Assembly: GCF_048569485.1 (NCBI RefSeq)
Contig: NC_134353.1
Location: 530,441,008 to 530,505,007, forward strand
Length of the DNA: 64,000 nucleotides
Direction: 5' to 3'
DNA from: Anomaloglossus baeobatrachus
Taxonomy: Eukaryota > Chordata > Amphibia > Anura > Aromobatidae
Positions 33,288 through 44,800 of this stretch are shown piece by piece (the stretch's first letter is position 1; the number at the start of each line of letters is the position of its first letter). The translations under genes and the position numbers were made by a program. The notes under the pieces are model-generated. The model was not told where the DNA came from. It saw nothing but the letters and a program-made list of their open reading frames with translations, and ran no database searches.

Positions 33288-35321
33288 ATGTGCCTGGGCG
33301 GTCCGCTTGAAAAATTGGAAGCGCCGCCATATTGCCACCATGAAAAGCGCGCTGAAAAACAACAGCAGCCCGCGCTGGAAGAAGTTACCGCCCACGAAGA
33401 GGTGTGGCTACCCAGAGATCCCCTGCAGAGTTCTGACCTCGCTTGTGAAGAGAGCGGAAGCGTTCGGAGACGGCGGGAAGGAAAGAGAGCCACAAGCCTG
33501 CTGCTGCAGAGAGAAGAAATGGAGTCCGGACGTGGATACCCAGAACCAGGCTCTGCTGCCTGGTGGTGCCGGGAGCTTGCTATCTTCTGCGATCAGCTGG
33601 AGGCCAGGATTATGCGACAGCTCAGAGAGGAACGCATGGAGCTTCTGGAGATGGCTGCGGCGGTTCGGACCTACGAAGAGGGAGCCGCGCGACGCCTGCC
33701 AGATCGAGCGGCGACGACTCAGATCCCGATGGTGCCACCGATGGGTGAGTCCAGAGTTGCCCCGGCCAGCGCAAGTGCTCCGACCCCTGCTGCTACGACC
33801 GCGGTCCCAGAAGAGGCGCCTGGCGCGGCGACGCTGAGCGAGGCCGCAGCCACGCTAGGTGCGGCCCGCCAAATCCAGGCCGCCGCAGCGACACCCCGCC
33901 TGGCCCGCAAAGGTCCGACTGCCACGGCGATACTCATCCGTGCCGCAGGTGTGACGCTGACCCAGGCTGCCACCCTGCTGAGCCCAGTCCGCCAAGACCC
34001 CACCGCAGCAGCGACGCTCGTCCGAGCCGCAAGTGAGATGCTGAACCAGGCCGCAGCCCCGCCAGGTGCGGCCCGTCAAGCCCCGATCACTGCAGCGATG
34101 CCCAGCTCCACCTGCACGGACCCCATCGAGGATGCGACGCCAATTCAGACCGCGGCTGCAATGCCCAGTCCGGCCCGCCAAGAACTGGCCGCAACAGCGA
34201 CGCAGATCCAGGCCGCCGCCACGCCAGGCTCGGCCCGCCAAGACCAGGCCGCCACCATACAGGGCGCGGCCCGCCAAGACCAGGCCGCCGCCATACAGGG
34301 CGCGGCCCGCCAAGAGATTGCATCACCATTTACCCCGGCCTGCAAGGCCAGAGCAGACACCGCTCCCCAGCCTAAGGAAGTCCCTACTAGGAAATCCCTG
34401 ATAGGTGAAGACTCCGCATACTGGCAGCTGAAGGCTGACCTGGAGGCCAAGTTCCCACAGGAGATGGTGGACCGATACATGCTCCCTCCGCACACCCCTA
34501 AGGCAACCCCTGCAGCAACCACGCTGAAGAGTCCACCGCCTGGGCCAGCTGAGGAACACTCATCCCCGGCGCTGCCACGACCAGAATGCAGCGAAGAACT
34601 AAGGGGGAGAGGAGGGCAAGAAGCTGAGGAGTTGCCCCCGGAGCCAGCAGCAGTGCTAGTCCCAGAGCCGGAGATGCTGCCATATTCCCGCTGGGACGAG
34701 GAAGACCTGACACCTCCTGCTGACGAAGAAGACCTGACACCTCCTGCTGACGAAGAAGACCTGACACCTCCTGCTGACGAAGAAGACCTGCCCAACCGCC
34801 CTACCTGGGAGCTTGTAAGCTGCACTTCGCAGAATCCAGCCCGCAAGACGCAGCGCCGCAGCAGAACTCAGTTTTCCCCTGCACCGCCATCCCCAGAGCA
34901 GAGAGATGACATCACGGCCAGAGACCTACAAGAAAAAAGGTTCCTGAGAAGAGCCAAAGCACAGGTCCGAGGACCCCTTTGCAGAGGAGTAGTGGAGGAC
35001 TTCAGCCTCAAGTCAGGATACGGGTTCATCGTAGCACCTGGTATCAAAGAAGGCATTTTTGTCAATAGGAGAGATGTGAGAGCTAATCTGCCCAGAGGAC
35101 ACCCTGGCAGAAACTTAAAAATGGGAGACTCCGTACAGTTCACCATGCATCAAGGAGAAAGAGGGTGGTATGCGCTAGATGTAGTGCCATGTCCCAAAGA
35201 AGAAGAAAGAAAAGACAAAGGACCTACTGACGAGACAACTACAGATGAGGAAAAAGGTCAAGAAAGCAACAGGTGCCGCAGCCCTACAGGCCCAAGCCCT
35301 GGTGAAGAGGAATCTGCATAA
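33288..35321 (+). CDS. cold-shock-domain protein of LTR element B
   Basis: One open frame of 677 codons from the first ATG after the LTR. It has the same order as the protein of element A: helical N-terminal part (AWWCRELAIFCDQLEAR), Ala/Pro/Gln repeats with fewer AARQDQAAAIQG units, the YWQLKADLEAKFPQEMVDRY block, an acidic insert with PPADEEDLT three times in tandem, the cold-shock domain at about 565-637 (KSGYGFIV, GIFVNRRD), and a short Lys/Thr/Glu tail. Over about 72 residues the two domains differ at roughly 13 sites, while both RNP motifs are unchanged. This suggests the domain was kept by selection while the copies diverged. Function as an RNA-binding Gag-like protein is inference. 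Confidence 0.85.
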   Translation: MCLGGPLEKLEAPPYCHHEKRAEKQQQPALEEVTAHEEVWLPRDPLQSSDLACEESGSVRRRREGKRATSLLLQREEMESGRGYPEPGSAAWWCRELAIFCDQLEARIMRQLREERMELLEMAAAVRTYEEGAARRLPDRAATTQIPMVPPMGESRVAPASASAPTPAATTAVPEEAPGAATLSEAAATLGAARQIQAAAATPRLARKGPTATAILIRAAGVTLTQAATLLSPVRQDPTAAATLVRAASEMLNQAAAPPGAARQAPITAAMPSSTCTDPIEDATPIQTAAAMPSPARQELAATATQIQAAATPGSARQDQAATIQGAARQDQAAAIQGAARQEIASPFTPACKARADTAPQPKEVPTRKSLIGEDSAYWQLKADLEAKFPQEMVDRYMLPPHTPKATPAATTLKSPPPGPAEEHSSPALPRPECSEELRGRGGQEAEELPPEPAAVLVPEPEMLPYSRWDEEDLTPPADEEDLTPPADEEDLTPPADEEDLPNRPTWELVSCTSQNPARKTQRRSRTQFSPAPPSPEQRDDITARDLQEKRFLRRAKAQVRGPLCRGVVEDFSLKSGYGFIVAPGIKEGIFVNRRDVRANLPRGHPGRNLKMGDSVQFTMHQGERGWYALDVVPCPKEEERKDKGPTDETTTDEEKGQESNRCRSPTGPSPGEEESA

Positions 35322-35929
35322 AGTAAAGTACACCAAGTTACTGTTTGACCAGTTTGAAGTTTTGCAACGTTTTCAAGTTTAAGCAATGTGCCCACATAAA
35401 CTAATGTGAGAAATGAACCTTAAGGCTATGAACTGGCTATAGCCACAAACTCTCGCAGTGTAAATAGTTACACCAGAGGGCACCACCACCACCAGAGTCA
35501 GCCTGTTTAGGGGCTTGGCTCGTCTGCAACCAGGAGGAGCCCGTCCGTATATAGGGCCTTGGCTCACCTGCGACCAGAGAGCATGCCTGTTTATGGGGCC
35601 TGGCTCTCCACCACAAAGAGGGTACCTGGTCAGCACCAACTGTGGAGGCCGCCTCTACATCCTGCCAGAAGAGGCTGAAGGCGCGGATCCATCAGGCCAG
35701 GTATACCCTGAAGACCACCAGCCCATGAAAGCCGCCTCTACATCCTGCCAGAAGTGGCCTAAGGCGCGGCCAACGTGAAAGGGTTTTGGGTGGGTTAACG
35801 GACTTGTGGGTGGAGGGTGGTGATGTATGGTACCTGGTGCTTTTAAAAGTTTTACATGTTTTAATGTTTTATGCATTTTAAAATGTTGTCTTGCAGCCCG
35901 AGGACGTGCTGGTGATAACTAAGGGGGAA
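35322..35929 (+). other. non-coding region and purine tract, element B
   Basis: Corresponds to 28730-29423 of element A but shorter. It also has two 'gccgcctctacatcctgccag' blocks and the purine tract AAGGGGGAA at 35921-35929. Confidence 0.55.
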
Positions 35930-37177
35930 TGTGGCGCCCCTGACCTGGTCAGGCACCACTGAGTACTGCACCCATGCTGGGGACAGTACAATACAGGTAA
36001 TCCAGAAGGCTGACCGAGGTGTGACTACACAGGCGCATAGTGATCAGGTCTCACACATGTACCTATGAGAGGACCCCTGGGGATCCCAGGAGGGGGAAAA
36101 GCCTTCACCTCCACTGGAATAGTGGAGGGGGCCAAAAGCCTCCATCTCTTCTCAAGGGGTGTGGTAAGAGAGTCTGGTTGCTAGGTGGCGTGGGCAGGCA
36201 CAAAAGGGAAAAGAGAAGGAGGAGTAAACAGTCTAGAGTCTGCAGCAGAGTGTGGAGGAGTGAGGAGCAGGAAAGTGAAGCTCAGACAGGAGCAGCAGTG
36301 AAGGTCCCAGATGTGAGCCGGTTCAGAGCAGAGTCCAGGGAGCTCCGAGGAGCTGACCCCTTCCCCTGGGCTGCTGGAGTCTGACAGCGTCCGCGCAGTG
36401 GCTACCGACGGGGGAGAACGGTCAACTAGGAGTGCTACCCGAAATCCATCTTCAGCTAGAGAGAGAGCACGGAGTGGGAAGTAAGGAGACTGCTAGAGAG
36501 TACCAGGCCCAAACGGGCGGCAGATCCCGAAGCGGAGATAGATCCAGCTTTCTTTTGCTAAACCTGCCGGTGTGGGGCTCTCAAAGCCCACGCCACAACA
36601 CAACTAAAAGCCGCAGCCACGTAGCCACAGTTAGGGCCCATAGGTCACAGGAGGCAAGCAGCTGGAGTGGCCTGGTCCAGGCGACAAGCAAACGGCAAAC
36701 GAAGGGGAGAGAGGCTGCAGCATCTTCCCTGGGTGACCCCCATAGGGACTCAAAGTCGGGGTTACCCCAAACCACCAAGGGCTAAGGAAGGCGAGTCAGT
36801 AGTCACCCTCACAAGTCAGCCTGAAGGACACCTGGTTCCCACTTGGTTCATCCCAGCTACGCCCGGGTTACTCACCCTGCCACCTGAAGTGAGTAAAAAC
36901 CCTGAAAGACATTCTGCCTGTGTGGAGTTATTCTGCGCCTTGTGGTTCTACGCACCTACACAGGGCCCTGGGGCTTGCCTCACTCTCAGGAGGCTATTCC
37001 AACTAACTGCACTCACCATCAGCCCCAGGCGTCCCTCAACCTGCAGTGGCGGTCCCCACTGACCGCAATACTGAGAGTGGCGTCACGACTAAAAGAAGAT
37101 TTCCTACCTGTGACAGGATCCAGCCGAGTGGAGTCCCTGAAGGTAATGCACCGACACAACACCTGTGGGGCTTCACA
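35930..37177 (+). repeat. 3' LTR of element B
   Basis: 1248 bp, almost identical by eye to the 5' LTR and followed by the target duplication TACA. Confidence 0.9.
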
Positions 37178-37181
37178 TACA

Positions 37182-37739
37182 CATAAGTGTACACATCTAG
37201 TTCATTGAAGTGCCACTGAAGTGTGTGGGGTTTTTTTTTTTCCCTTGGTGGAGTGGTACTTTAAATCTAAGTATTCTGCCCCCTGTCATATATACTCACG
37301 TTCCAGCAGCTTCATCGGTTCTCTGCACTGCTCTGGTCTAGTTTCGCCATCTTGTGCCCATAAGTGCTGACTGGCTGGAAGTTAGAAGTTATGCCACAAG
37401 ATCTCAATGCAACTCTATGAGAGCCAGAACGAGGATCTCAGTTGTATTGATTCGTGACTTCTGGCTCGTTCCATGAAACACGAGCTACCGACAGATCACA
37501 AATCATAGGAGACAGACCTGAGCCCCTCTGGAAAAAGATGAAGACATCGCTAGATAAGTATAAGATGGGGCAAAGGGACTTACAATTCAAACCACCACTC
37601 CAGTTGTGAATTTAAAAAAAAACGCTGTAGTGGTGGTCTAATGGAGTCCCCATCTTTTGTAAGCCACTTGTTTACTAATTGTTTGTATTCCTGCTCATAT
37701 ATGAATTCACCTGATATACATGTGCTTTTAAACAGTGAA

Positions 37740-37783
<44 letters not shown>

Positions 37784-37925
37784 CATTTTTTGGCATATAA
37801 GCAACCACTACCTACATGTTAGTTTGTGGGAAGAGCTGCCCTACACTTGCTTTTTTTCTGTACACATGAAGTGATTAATCTCTTGACAAACCTTGCAAAT
37901 CTTAATGACATCACCTTCTGTTTCC
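37182..37925. other. no gene seen; (TA)n at 37739-37781
   Basis: Apart from a (TA)n microsatellite I recognise nothing coding. Confidence 0.4.
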
Positions 37926-37928
37926 TTA

Positions 37929-38686
37929 GGGGTGCTTCACACACAGCGAGCTCGCTGCCGAGATCGCTGCTGAGTCACGCTTTTTGTGACGCAGCAGTGA
38001 CCTCATTAGCGATCTCGCTGTGTGTGACACTGAGCAGCGATCTGGCCCCTGCTGCGAGATCGCTGCTCGTTACACACAGCCCTGGTTCGTTTTCTTCAAA
38101 GGCGCTCTCCCGCTGTGACACACAGATCGCTGTGTGTGACAGCGAGAGAGCGACAAATGAAGCGAGCAGGGAGCAGGAGCCGGCGTCTGGCAGCTGCGGT
38201 AAGCTGTAACCAAGATAAACATCGGGTAACCAAGGTGGTTACCCGATATTTACCTTAGTTACCAGCCTCCGCCACTCTCACGCTGCCTGTGCTGCCGGCT
38301 CCGGCTCTCTGCACATGTAGCTGCTGTACATATCGGGTTAATTAACCCGATGTGTACTGTAGCTAGGAGAGCAAGGATCCAGCGCTCAGTGTGCGCGGCT
38401 CCCTGCTCCCTGCACACACAGCTAAGCGGTGTGCGCTGGTAACTAATGTAAACATCGGGTAACCATACCCGATGTTTACCTTAGTTACCAGTGATCGCAG
38501 CTTCCAGACGCTAGCTCAGTGGAAGCGCAGCGTCGCTTGCACGTCGCTGCTGGCTGGGGGCTGGTCACTGGTGAGATCTGCCTGTTTGACAGCTCACCAG
38601 CGACCATGTAGCGATGCAGCAGCGATCCTGACCAGGTCAGATCGCTGGTCGGATCGCTGCTGCATCGCTAAAGTGTGAAGGTACCC
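37929..38686. mobile_element. MITE family Q, copy 3
   Basis: Same ends as copies 1 and 2, flanked by TTA at 37926-37928 and 38687-38689. One inner palindrome unit. Confidence 0.85.
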
Positions 38687-38893
38687 TTAGAACAGAAATT
38701 TTGGATCTTTCTTAACTAGGTTTGTTTTTCCTTTGGTAGACAGGTTGTCTGCTCTTAAGAATCGAGTAAAATACCCAGAAAGGTCGTGTGTACAAGGAAT
38801 CAAGTCTGATTTGAGGACTGATTAGCCAGCCTAGAGGGGTCAAGATCTGAGTTCTTGCAAAATGTTATCAAAGCAGTGGCACAGGGAGGGGCT

Positions 38894-38897
<4 letters not shown>

Positions 38898-38925
<28 letters not shown>
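38898..38925 (+). repeat. (TG)n microsatellite
   Basis: About 14 TG units just before the left end of the Tc1 element. Confidence 0.9.
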
Positions 38926-38928
<3 letters not shown>

Positions 38929-39089
38929 ACAGTACAGACCAAAAGTTTGGACACCTTCTCATCTCTAGAACAACTATTAAGAGGAGACTTTGTGCAGCAA
39001 GCCTTCATGGTAAAATAGTTGCTAGGAAACCACTGCTAAGGACAGGCAACAAGTAGAAGAGACTTGTTTGGGTTAAAGAACACATAGAA

Positions 39090-39569
39090 TGGCCATTAGA
39101 CCAGTGGAAATCTGTGCTTTGGTCTGATGAGTTCAAATTTGAGATCTTTGGATCCAACCAACGTGTATTTGTAGAAAAGGTGAACGAATGGACTCTACAT
39201 GCCTGGTTCCCACCGTGAAGCATGGAGGAGGTGTGATGGTGCGGGTGTGCTTTGCTGGTGACTGTTGGGGATTTATTCAAAATTGAAGGCATACTAAACC
39301 AGCATGGCTACCACGGCAGCTTGCAGCGGCATGCTATTCCATCCGGTTTGTGTTTAGTTGGACCATCATTTATTTTTCAACAGGACAATGACCCCAAACA
39401 CACCTCCAGGCTGTGTAAGGGCTATTTGACTAAGAAGGAGAGTGATGGGGTTCTACGCCAGATGACCTGGTCTCCACAGTCACCAGACCTGAACCCAATC
39501 GAGATAGTTTGGGGTGAGCTGGACCGCAGAGTGAAGGCAAAAGGGCCAAGAAGTGCTAAGCATTTCTGA
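39090..39569 (+). pseudogene. Tc1 transposase, C-terminal part (first family)
   Basis: Catalytic blocks are visible: LWSDEFKFEIFG (first Asp), FIFQQDNDPKHTS (second Asp) and SPDLNPIEIVWGEL (Glu). Unlike the copy at 9810-10802, all three acidic residues remain. Small frameshifts separate the first block from the others; the open part is 39252-39569. The DNA-binding N terminus is absent, so it is not functional. Confidence 0.85.
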
Positions 39570-40006
39570 GAACTTCTTTGCAGCTTCACGCTTGATTTTC
39601 CTCAATTCATGGGCAGTTATTTTGTGCCTTTTTTGCCCAACACGGTTCTTGCGACCCTGTTGGCTATTTGCCATGAAAAGGTTTGATTGTTCAGTGATCA
39701 AGCTTCAAAAGTTTGGCAACGTAAAGACTGCTGCATCCCTCTGCGAGACATCTCACAATTTGACTTTTCAGAGCCTGTTCAATCTCTCTTCTGATCCATT
39801 TTGCCAAAGGAAAGGAAGTTACCTAATTAAGCACACCTTATATATAGAGTGTTGCTCATTACACCACACCCCTCCTCATTACACAGATGCACATCACCTG
39901 ATTTACCTAATTGGTAGTTGGCTCTCAAGCCTATGCAGCTTGGAGTAGGACATGTATAGAAAGTATCATGTGATCAAAATACTCATTTGCCCAATTCTGC
40001 ACACAA
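39560..40006 (-). pseudogene. Tc1 second family, 5' fragment with helix-turn-helix start
   Basis: On the minus strand it begins at about 40006 with GTGTGCAGAATTGGGCAAAT, the kind of end seen in Tc1 elements that start 'tgcagaatta'. It then encodes a damaged N-terminal DNA-binding region (MSRRGMQQSL..., NSQQGRKNRVGQKRHKITAH, LRKIKREAAKK). It stops where it meets the first-family transposase. Only the first 440 bp or so are present. Confidence 0.65.
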
Positions 40007-40506
40007 TATATTTATATATAAAAATTATGAAGAATGTTTCATTAATTCCACCACCTTGCATTTTTTTGGAAAGTTTGATTCCAAGTTGTTGATTGAATTG
40101 GAAATGTCAACTGTCTTGATACAGCAAGTCTTAGAAACTTCAGTGTGCAGTGCTCTGATGCTATATGTCCAGGCCACCTCCAGTGAGCAAAGGAAAAAAA
40201 AAGGGATGTGTGCACAAGCCATACCATGCAGACCAAGATTTCCCCACTGGGCAGGGGGACAGAAACCACAATCTGTTTTACAGTTGGGCCCACAGTAATG
40301 CTGCATCAGAAGTGTGCCTTTCACTTGAAATTAAGTTCTGTACCAAAAAAAAAAAAAAAACCTCGACTCCTCCAAACCCCCCCCCCCCCACCAGACTGCT
40401 CCATATCATCCCATCCACAGGGACCCATTCTGTATAATGTTTTGGCCTTCAGACAAGGCTGGTTTACTGGTGATTATGCCAAGCCTTAAACTTTTGGTCT
40501 AGTACT

Positions 40507-41270
40507 GCTGGAGTCAGTCAACCTGGTATCTTCTAGCATTCAGGCCTGGTACACAACTGTAGGACGGAGACAACCGTCAACCCATCCCCAACTAGAGTCC
40601 TTCCCAAGTGCTCTATTCTCGGGCGTCCGGTTAAAGATTACCACAGGTACCCACTTTCTTTGGCCTAACGTCTTACTGGCTTGCATATTTCCCCAAGTGC
40701 AGCTTTCTACTGTCCAATTCTACCTACCTGACTACACTGGGAAAGTCAGGAGGTACCCTGCAGATGGTTCCTCCTGTGGGCTTCCCATAACTTCACTGCG
40801 TGTACTGTCCCTGTCGCTTGGCAGAACTTAACCTTCACCAGGGAGCAGTACCACAAACAGGCCACACTTCACATTATTATACTTTAATGTTTACTAGTGC
40901 ATTCAAGGTGGGAAAATGTGGACAATTTCTTTTTATATTTTTTTTTTTTTTAAACTGAGTTGTCAGTCTTGCAAGCCTCCTCAGTTCCTTTATACACATA
41001 CACACAATGGTAACTGTATAAGGCTTTGAGCTTCTCTGTAGATTAGATTTTAGCTAGTTTAACATGTTAAGTCCATCTATGAAGATTCTCCTCCCCCCCT
41101 CCCCCCCCACCCCAACCCATTGATTGTAAGGGGTTTTTTATGCTAGTGACTAGAGTATTAAATATAACGGTATGAAGGGTACCTGCTCCAGATTGTAAAG
41201 CTTGATTTTTTTAAACCACTGAAGAAATCCTAAAAACTTCAAGAAAGCAAGTTATAACAAGATAGTACAC
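40507..41270. other. intergenic DNA downstream of plin2, no gene seen
   Basis: No coding signal. C-runs near 41093-41110 and a T-run near 40935 are low-complexity. Confidence 0.4.
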
Positions 41271-41292
41271 TTGACACAATTAAATGCAGCAT

Positions 41293-41298
41293 TTTATT
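41293..41298 (-). terminator. probable plin2 polyadenylation signal
   Basis: AATAAA on the minus strand about 180 bp downstream of the stop codon, giving a short 3' UTR. Confidence 0.6.
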
Positions 41299-41479
41299 AA
41301 TACAAAAGTGCACAAAACAAGTGTACATAGTGAGTTCATACATTTGTAAACAATGTTTAAAGACATTCTAGTGTTGGAGAAACTCCATTCACATCTGTGA
41401 ATCTGGCTCTTGCCCGTTAATGCCATTTTATTCTAAGGGGCAGCAAGTGTGAATAAGTATCACAATGGAAGTTTTGATT

Positions 41480-41854
41480 TTATTCCTCTTTGTCCAATTC
41501 TTCCCCATCAACTTCTTGCTCCCTGTATTGGCTTCTTGCCAGTTCTGGAGTGAAGTGACCTACAAGCCAATTTAGCGGAGTGATGTTTATGAAGTAGTTG
41601 ATCATCTCATCCATATTATCCTTTATTTGTGTAATCTTGTCCTTAGTGGCGGTTAAGAGGCTGTCAGACATGTCTCTGAAGGAAGAGGCAGAGTGGAAGG
41701 TTTGATAGATATCTGCAGCCATGGCACTAATACTTTGAGCCTTTTTCTGAAGGTTTTGCTGAAGACCTTGGACACTGGAGACCAGAGACAGACATGTGCT
41801 TTGCAGGTGATTAGCAAGATGCCGGGCAATAGCCAGTGTGCGAGATTCAATCTG
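41480..41854 (-). CDS. plin2: plin2 last coding exon
   Basis: Encodes [18 protein letters not shown] through [13 protein letters not shown] to the stop TAA at 41482-41480. The acceptor reads TTTCAGCAG, a NAGNAG pair, so the first Gln may be in or out. Confidence 0.9.
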   Translation of the reverse strand, partial: QIESRTLAIARHLANHLQSTCLSLVSSVQGLQQNLQKKAQSISAMAADIYQTFHSASSFRDMSDSLLTATKDKITQIKDNMDEMINYFINITPLNWLVGHFTPELARSQYREQEVDGEELDKEE

Positions 41855-44800
41855 CTGAAAGGAGAAGAAGACATGTTATGTTTCCAGTACACAGATGATG
41901 CCTAGCATAAGACTCAAGGGAGTGTCATTACCTCTGCACCCTCAGTTTCCCCACCAGCATCTTCTACTTTTGTCCACTCCACCCACTTGTTGTACATGTT
42001 TTCTTGAGCATCGTGGATCTTTTGAGTTGCATCATTTATGTTCTTTCTTGCATATTCAATCTGAAAGTAATACATTTACATGGGTTCATGAAAGATGGAT
42101 GTGATTAAATGTAATACATTTGGTCTATTCATCTACACTGGTCATGCATTTTAGTCATGAAAGCTACTGCCAAGAACCATTATGCCCAACTGGGACTCCC
42201 ACATGTTTCTCACCATTAACCCCCTTGACATGTACAGCCATGTTGAATGCCAGGTCTTTGATGCAGATAATTGATGTGTTAATCCATCTACTCTTAATGC
42301 TTGTGAGTGGAGCAGAGCAGCATTTAATGCTCACCAGCAGGAGGGGGACAGTTATTGGCTGCCCCCCCAACCTAAAAATAGCAATCTGCAGCCACCCAGG
42401 CTAGCCACAACCATTAAGTGACAAGCCTGGTGCTTTACCTGGCTCTACCTGTTGTGGTGGCAATTGGGCTAATAAGGGGTTAATAACAGCCCACAGCTGC
42501 TACTATGCCCTAGATTAGTGATTGCAGGTGTCTGAGCCCCCCTCCATCACTAGTTTGTAACAAACCAGAGGAAAAATTAAAAAAATTAGGGGGCTGCATT
42601 CTTTGAAGGACAAAGTGACATTTTTATTGGTACCATATATATATTTTTTTTTTACATACCTTTGGATCACTGATTTTGAACATTCACTTTGTTATAACAA
42701 GTGTGCACTCTGTTTAAATATAAAAAAAAACAAAAACAACTTTATGGTAAAAAAAAAAAAAAAAGTAAAATCATGCCTTCAGTTTTTTTTACATTTTATC
42801 CCTTTGTAACTAATAGTGTTACAATTAGCACTACATAGAAATTTTGGCCAACATCTTTTAGTAATGTTCCCCATCTTGTTTTAATGTGCCCATCCTTGTC
42901 CCCTTGTAGTATTGTGCCCCATCCTACAGTAATGTGCTCATCCTTGTCCCCATCCTATAGTAATGTCCCCAGCCTTGCCCCCTTGTAGTAATGTCCCTAT
43001 CCTATAGTACTGTGCCAACCTTGTCCCCATCCTATAGTAATGTCCTACATCAGTAGTATTGTGCCCATCCTTGTAATGTCCCCAGCCTTGTCCCCATCTT
43101 ATAGTAATGTGGTGGCGGCGGCACTATAACTTACCAATCGCTCTCCTCAGCTTCCACAGACACTGGAATGAAGCTGAGGGGGAGCGGTCTCCGGCCCCAG
43201 ATCCAGTGATTGGAGAGACTGGTCAAAAAGCCCGTCTCTCCAATCAGAGCTAGGGGTGGGTAAAACAGGTCACCCAGCTCCAGCCAATGATCAGTGCTAT
43301 AGCAGCCCTGATTATGGCTGGATTTCAATATTTCAGCCATTCAATGGCTGAAACATTAGTATCTGTGATTGGCTGACGAATGCCGCTCAGCCAATCACAG
43401 CCTCTGTAGGTCAGGGGAGGAGACGCCACCCCTCCTGAGGTCAGGTAGAGGTCCCCTCCTTCCTGAATGTAAGGTATTTGCAAAGCGATTGCAGCCACAT
43501 CGGCTCTGCGATTTCGCCATGATGTACGTCATCAAGTACCAGGGAGCCATGACGTACCCAATACGTCATAGGTCGCTAAGGGGCTAATGTGCTGTCCTTC
43601 ACAAAAAAAAAAAATAAAAAAAAAAAAAAAATCTCACCTGTCCCGCATTCCCTCGGCTGCCTCCTCTCTGCAGGCCTGTGCCCCTGTTGACTATTGCGGC
43701 TGGTGCAGGGGCATTATCCACTGTCAGTGCTTTATGTCAGATTGTTTTGCCGACACTGCATGCGCAAAGTAGAGCTCTGTGCACAAAGTTTCCAAAGCAG
43801 CCATAGCCTTCTGCCAGAGGTAAGCAGCTGAGGTCAGGCAAATTCCATTGGAGGAATAGTTGTGCATAGAGCGCTTGACTGAGTGCGCAGCGCCGGCAAA
43901 ACATTCACCTGACAAAGCGCAGACAGTGGCCCCTGAACTGGCCGCGATAGTCAACAGGGGCATGGGTCTGAGGGGTGCACGAAGCAGCCTGAGGGGCTGT
44001 GTGTTTGAGACCTCTGCCTTAAAGAATCTCCTCAGTAACAACTACAATCTCTTAAGGAGCTGATCTGTAAAATTCCAGACAACTTTCATCATATGAAAGT
44101 AAAGGCAGCTTTACACGCAGCGATGTGTCTAGCGATCACACCCACTTCCGTTGTGCGCGACGGGGAAATAACTGCCCGTGGTGAACAATATCGGTAGTAC
44201 GCGTCACATGCACATACCTTCCTAATGATGATGCTGTGGCCGGCGAACAAACTCTAAGGGGCGGTTCGTGCCGCGTCACAACGACGTCAATTAGCGGACC
44301 ACCAATAGAAGTGGAGGGGCGGAGAGCAGCCACATTAACGTCACCCCCAACTCGTTGCTGGAGGACGCAGGAACGCCGTTAGTCATTCCTGCGGTGTCAC
44401 ATGTAGCGATATGTGCTGCCTCAGGGACGACGAACAACCTGCGTCCTAAACGAGGAACGATATTTGGGAAAGGAACGACGTGTCAACAATCAAAGATGTT
44501 TGCAGTTTTTGGATAGTTAGCGGTTGCGCGTAGGTGTCACACGCAACAGTGTCGCTGGATGTGCGTCACGAATTCCGTTAGCCCAGCTATCTCGTTAGCA
44601 ATGTTGCGTGTAACGGGGCCTTTAACACCAGCTATGCATTGAAAATTTAGGAGTGATTTTGGTTACTCTACTTTATAGTGCAAGATATTTATTCTCTATT
44701 CTGCAGACTTTCTGGTAAGAAATAAAACTCAACCCTCGACCTTTTAGCAGAAAAAGGCAAGTGTGAATAGATGCAAACTGACATAACTGCATAATGAATG

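Larger units (their letters stand above)
31991..37177 (+). mobile_element. LTR element B with cold-shock-domain ORF (complete-looking)
   Basis: Parts: 5' LTR 31991-33238 (1248 bp), primer-binding-site-like sequence 33241-33258, one ORF 33288-35321, non-coding part to the purine tract at 35921-35929, 3' LTR 35930-37177 (1248 bp). A clean 4-bp duplication TACA lies at 31987-31990 and 37178-37181. The LTRs look almost identical (young). They are about 95 bp longer than those of element A, mainly from extra sequence near 32260-32370, so this is a second subfamily. No pol genes. It looks whole for its kind. Confidence 0.9.
38928..40506 (+). mobile_element. composite Tc1-like element
   Basis: The left end carries AGTACAGACCAAAAGTTTGG and the right end the inverted TTAAACTTTTGGTCTAGTACT. 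The left part has the C-terminal two-thirds of a Tc1 transposase (39090-39569). From about 39560 to 40006 lies a piece of a second Tc1 family in opposite orientation. Then come about 500 bp of uncertain origin. The helix-turn-helix half of the first family is missing. Confidence 0.7.

Noticed and set aside
25449-37177. Elements A and B as one tandem duplication
   Set aside because: Their LTRs differ in length (1153 and 1248 bp), the ORFs differ at many sites, and element B has its own clean TACA duplication.
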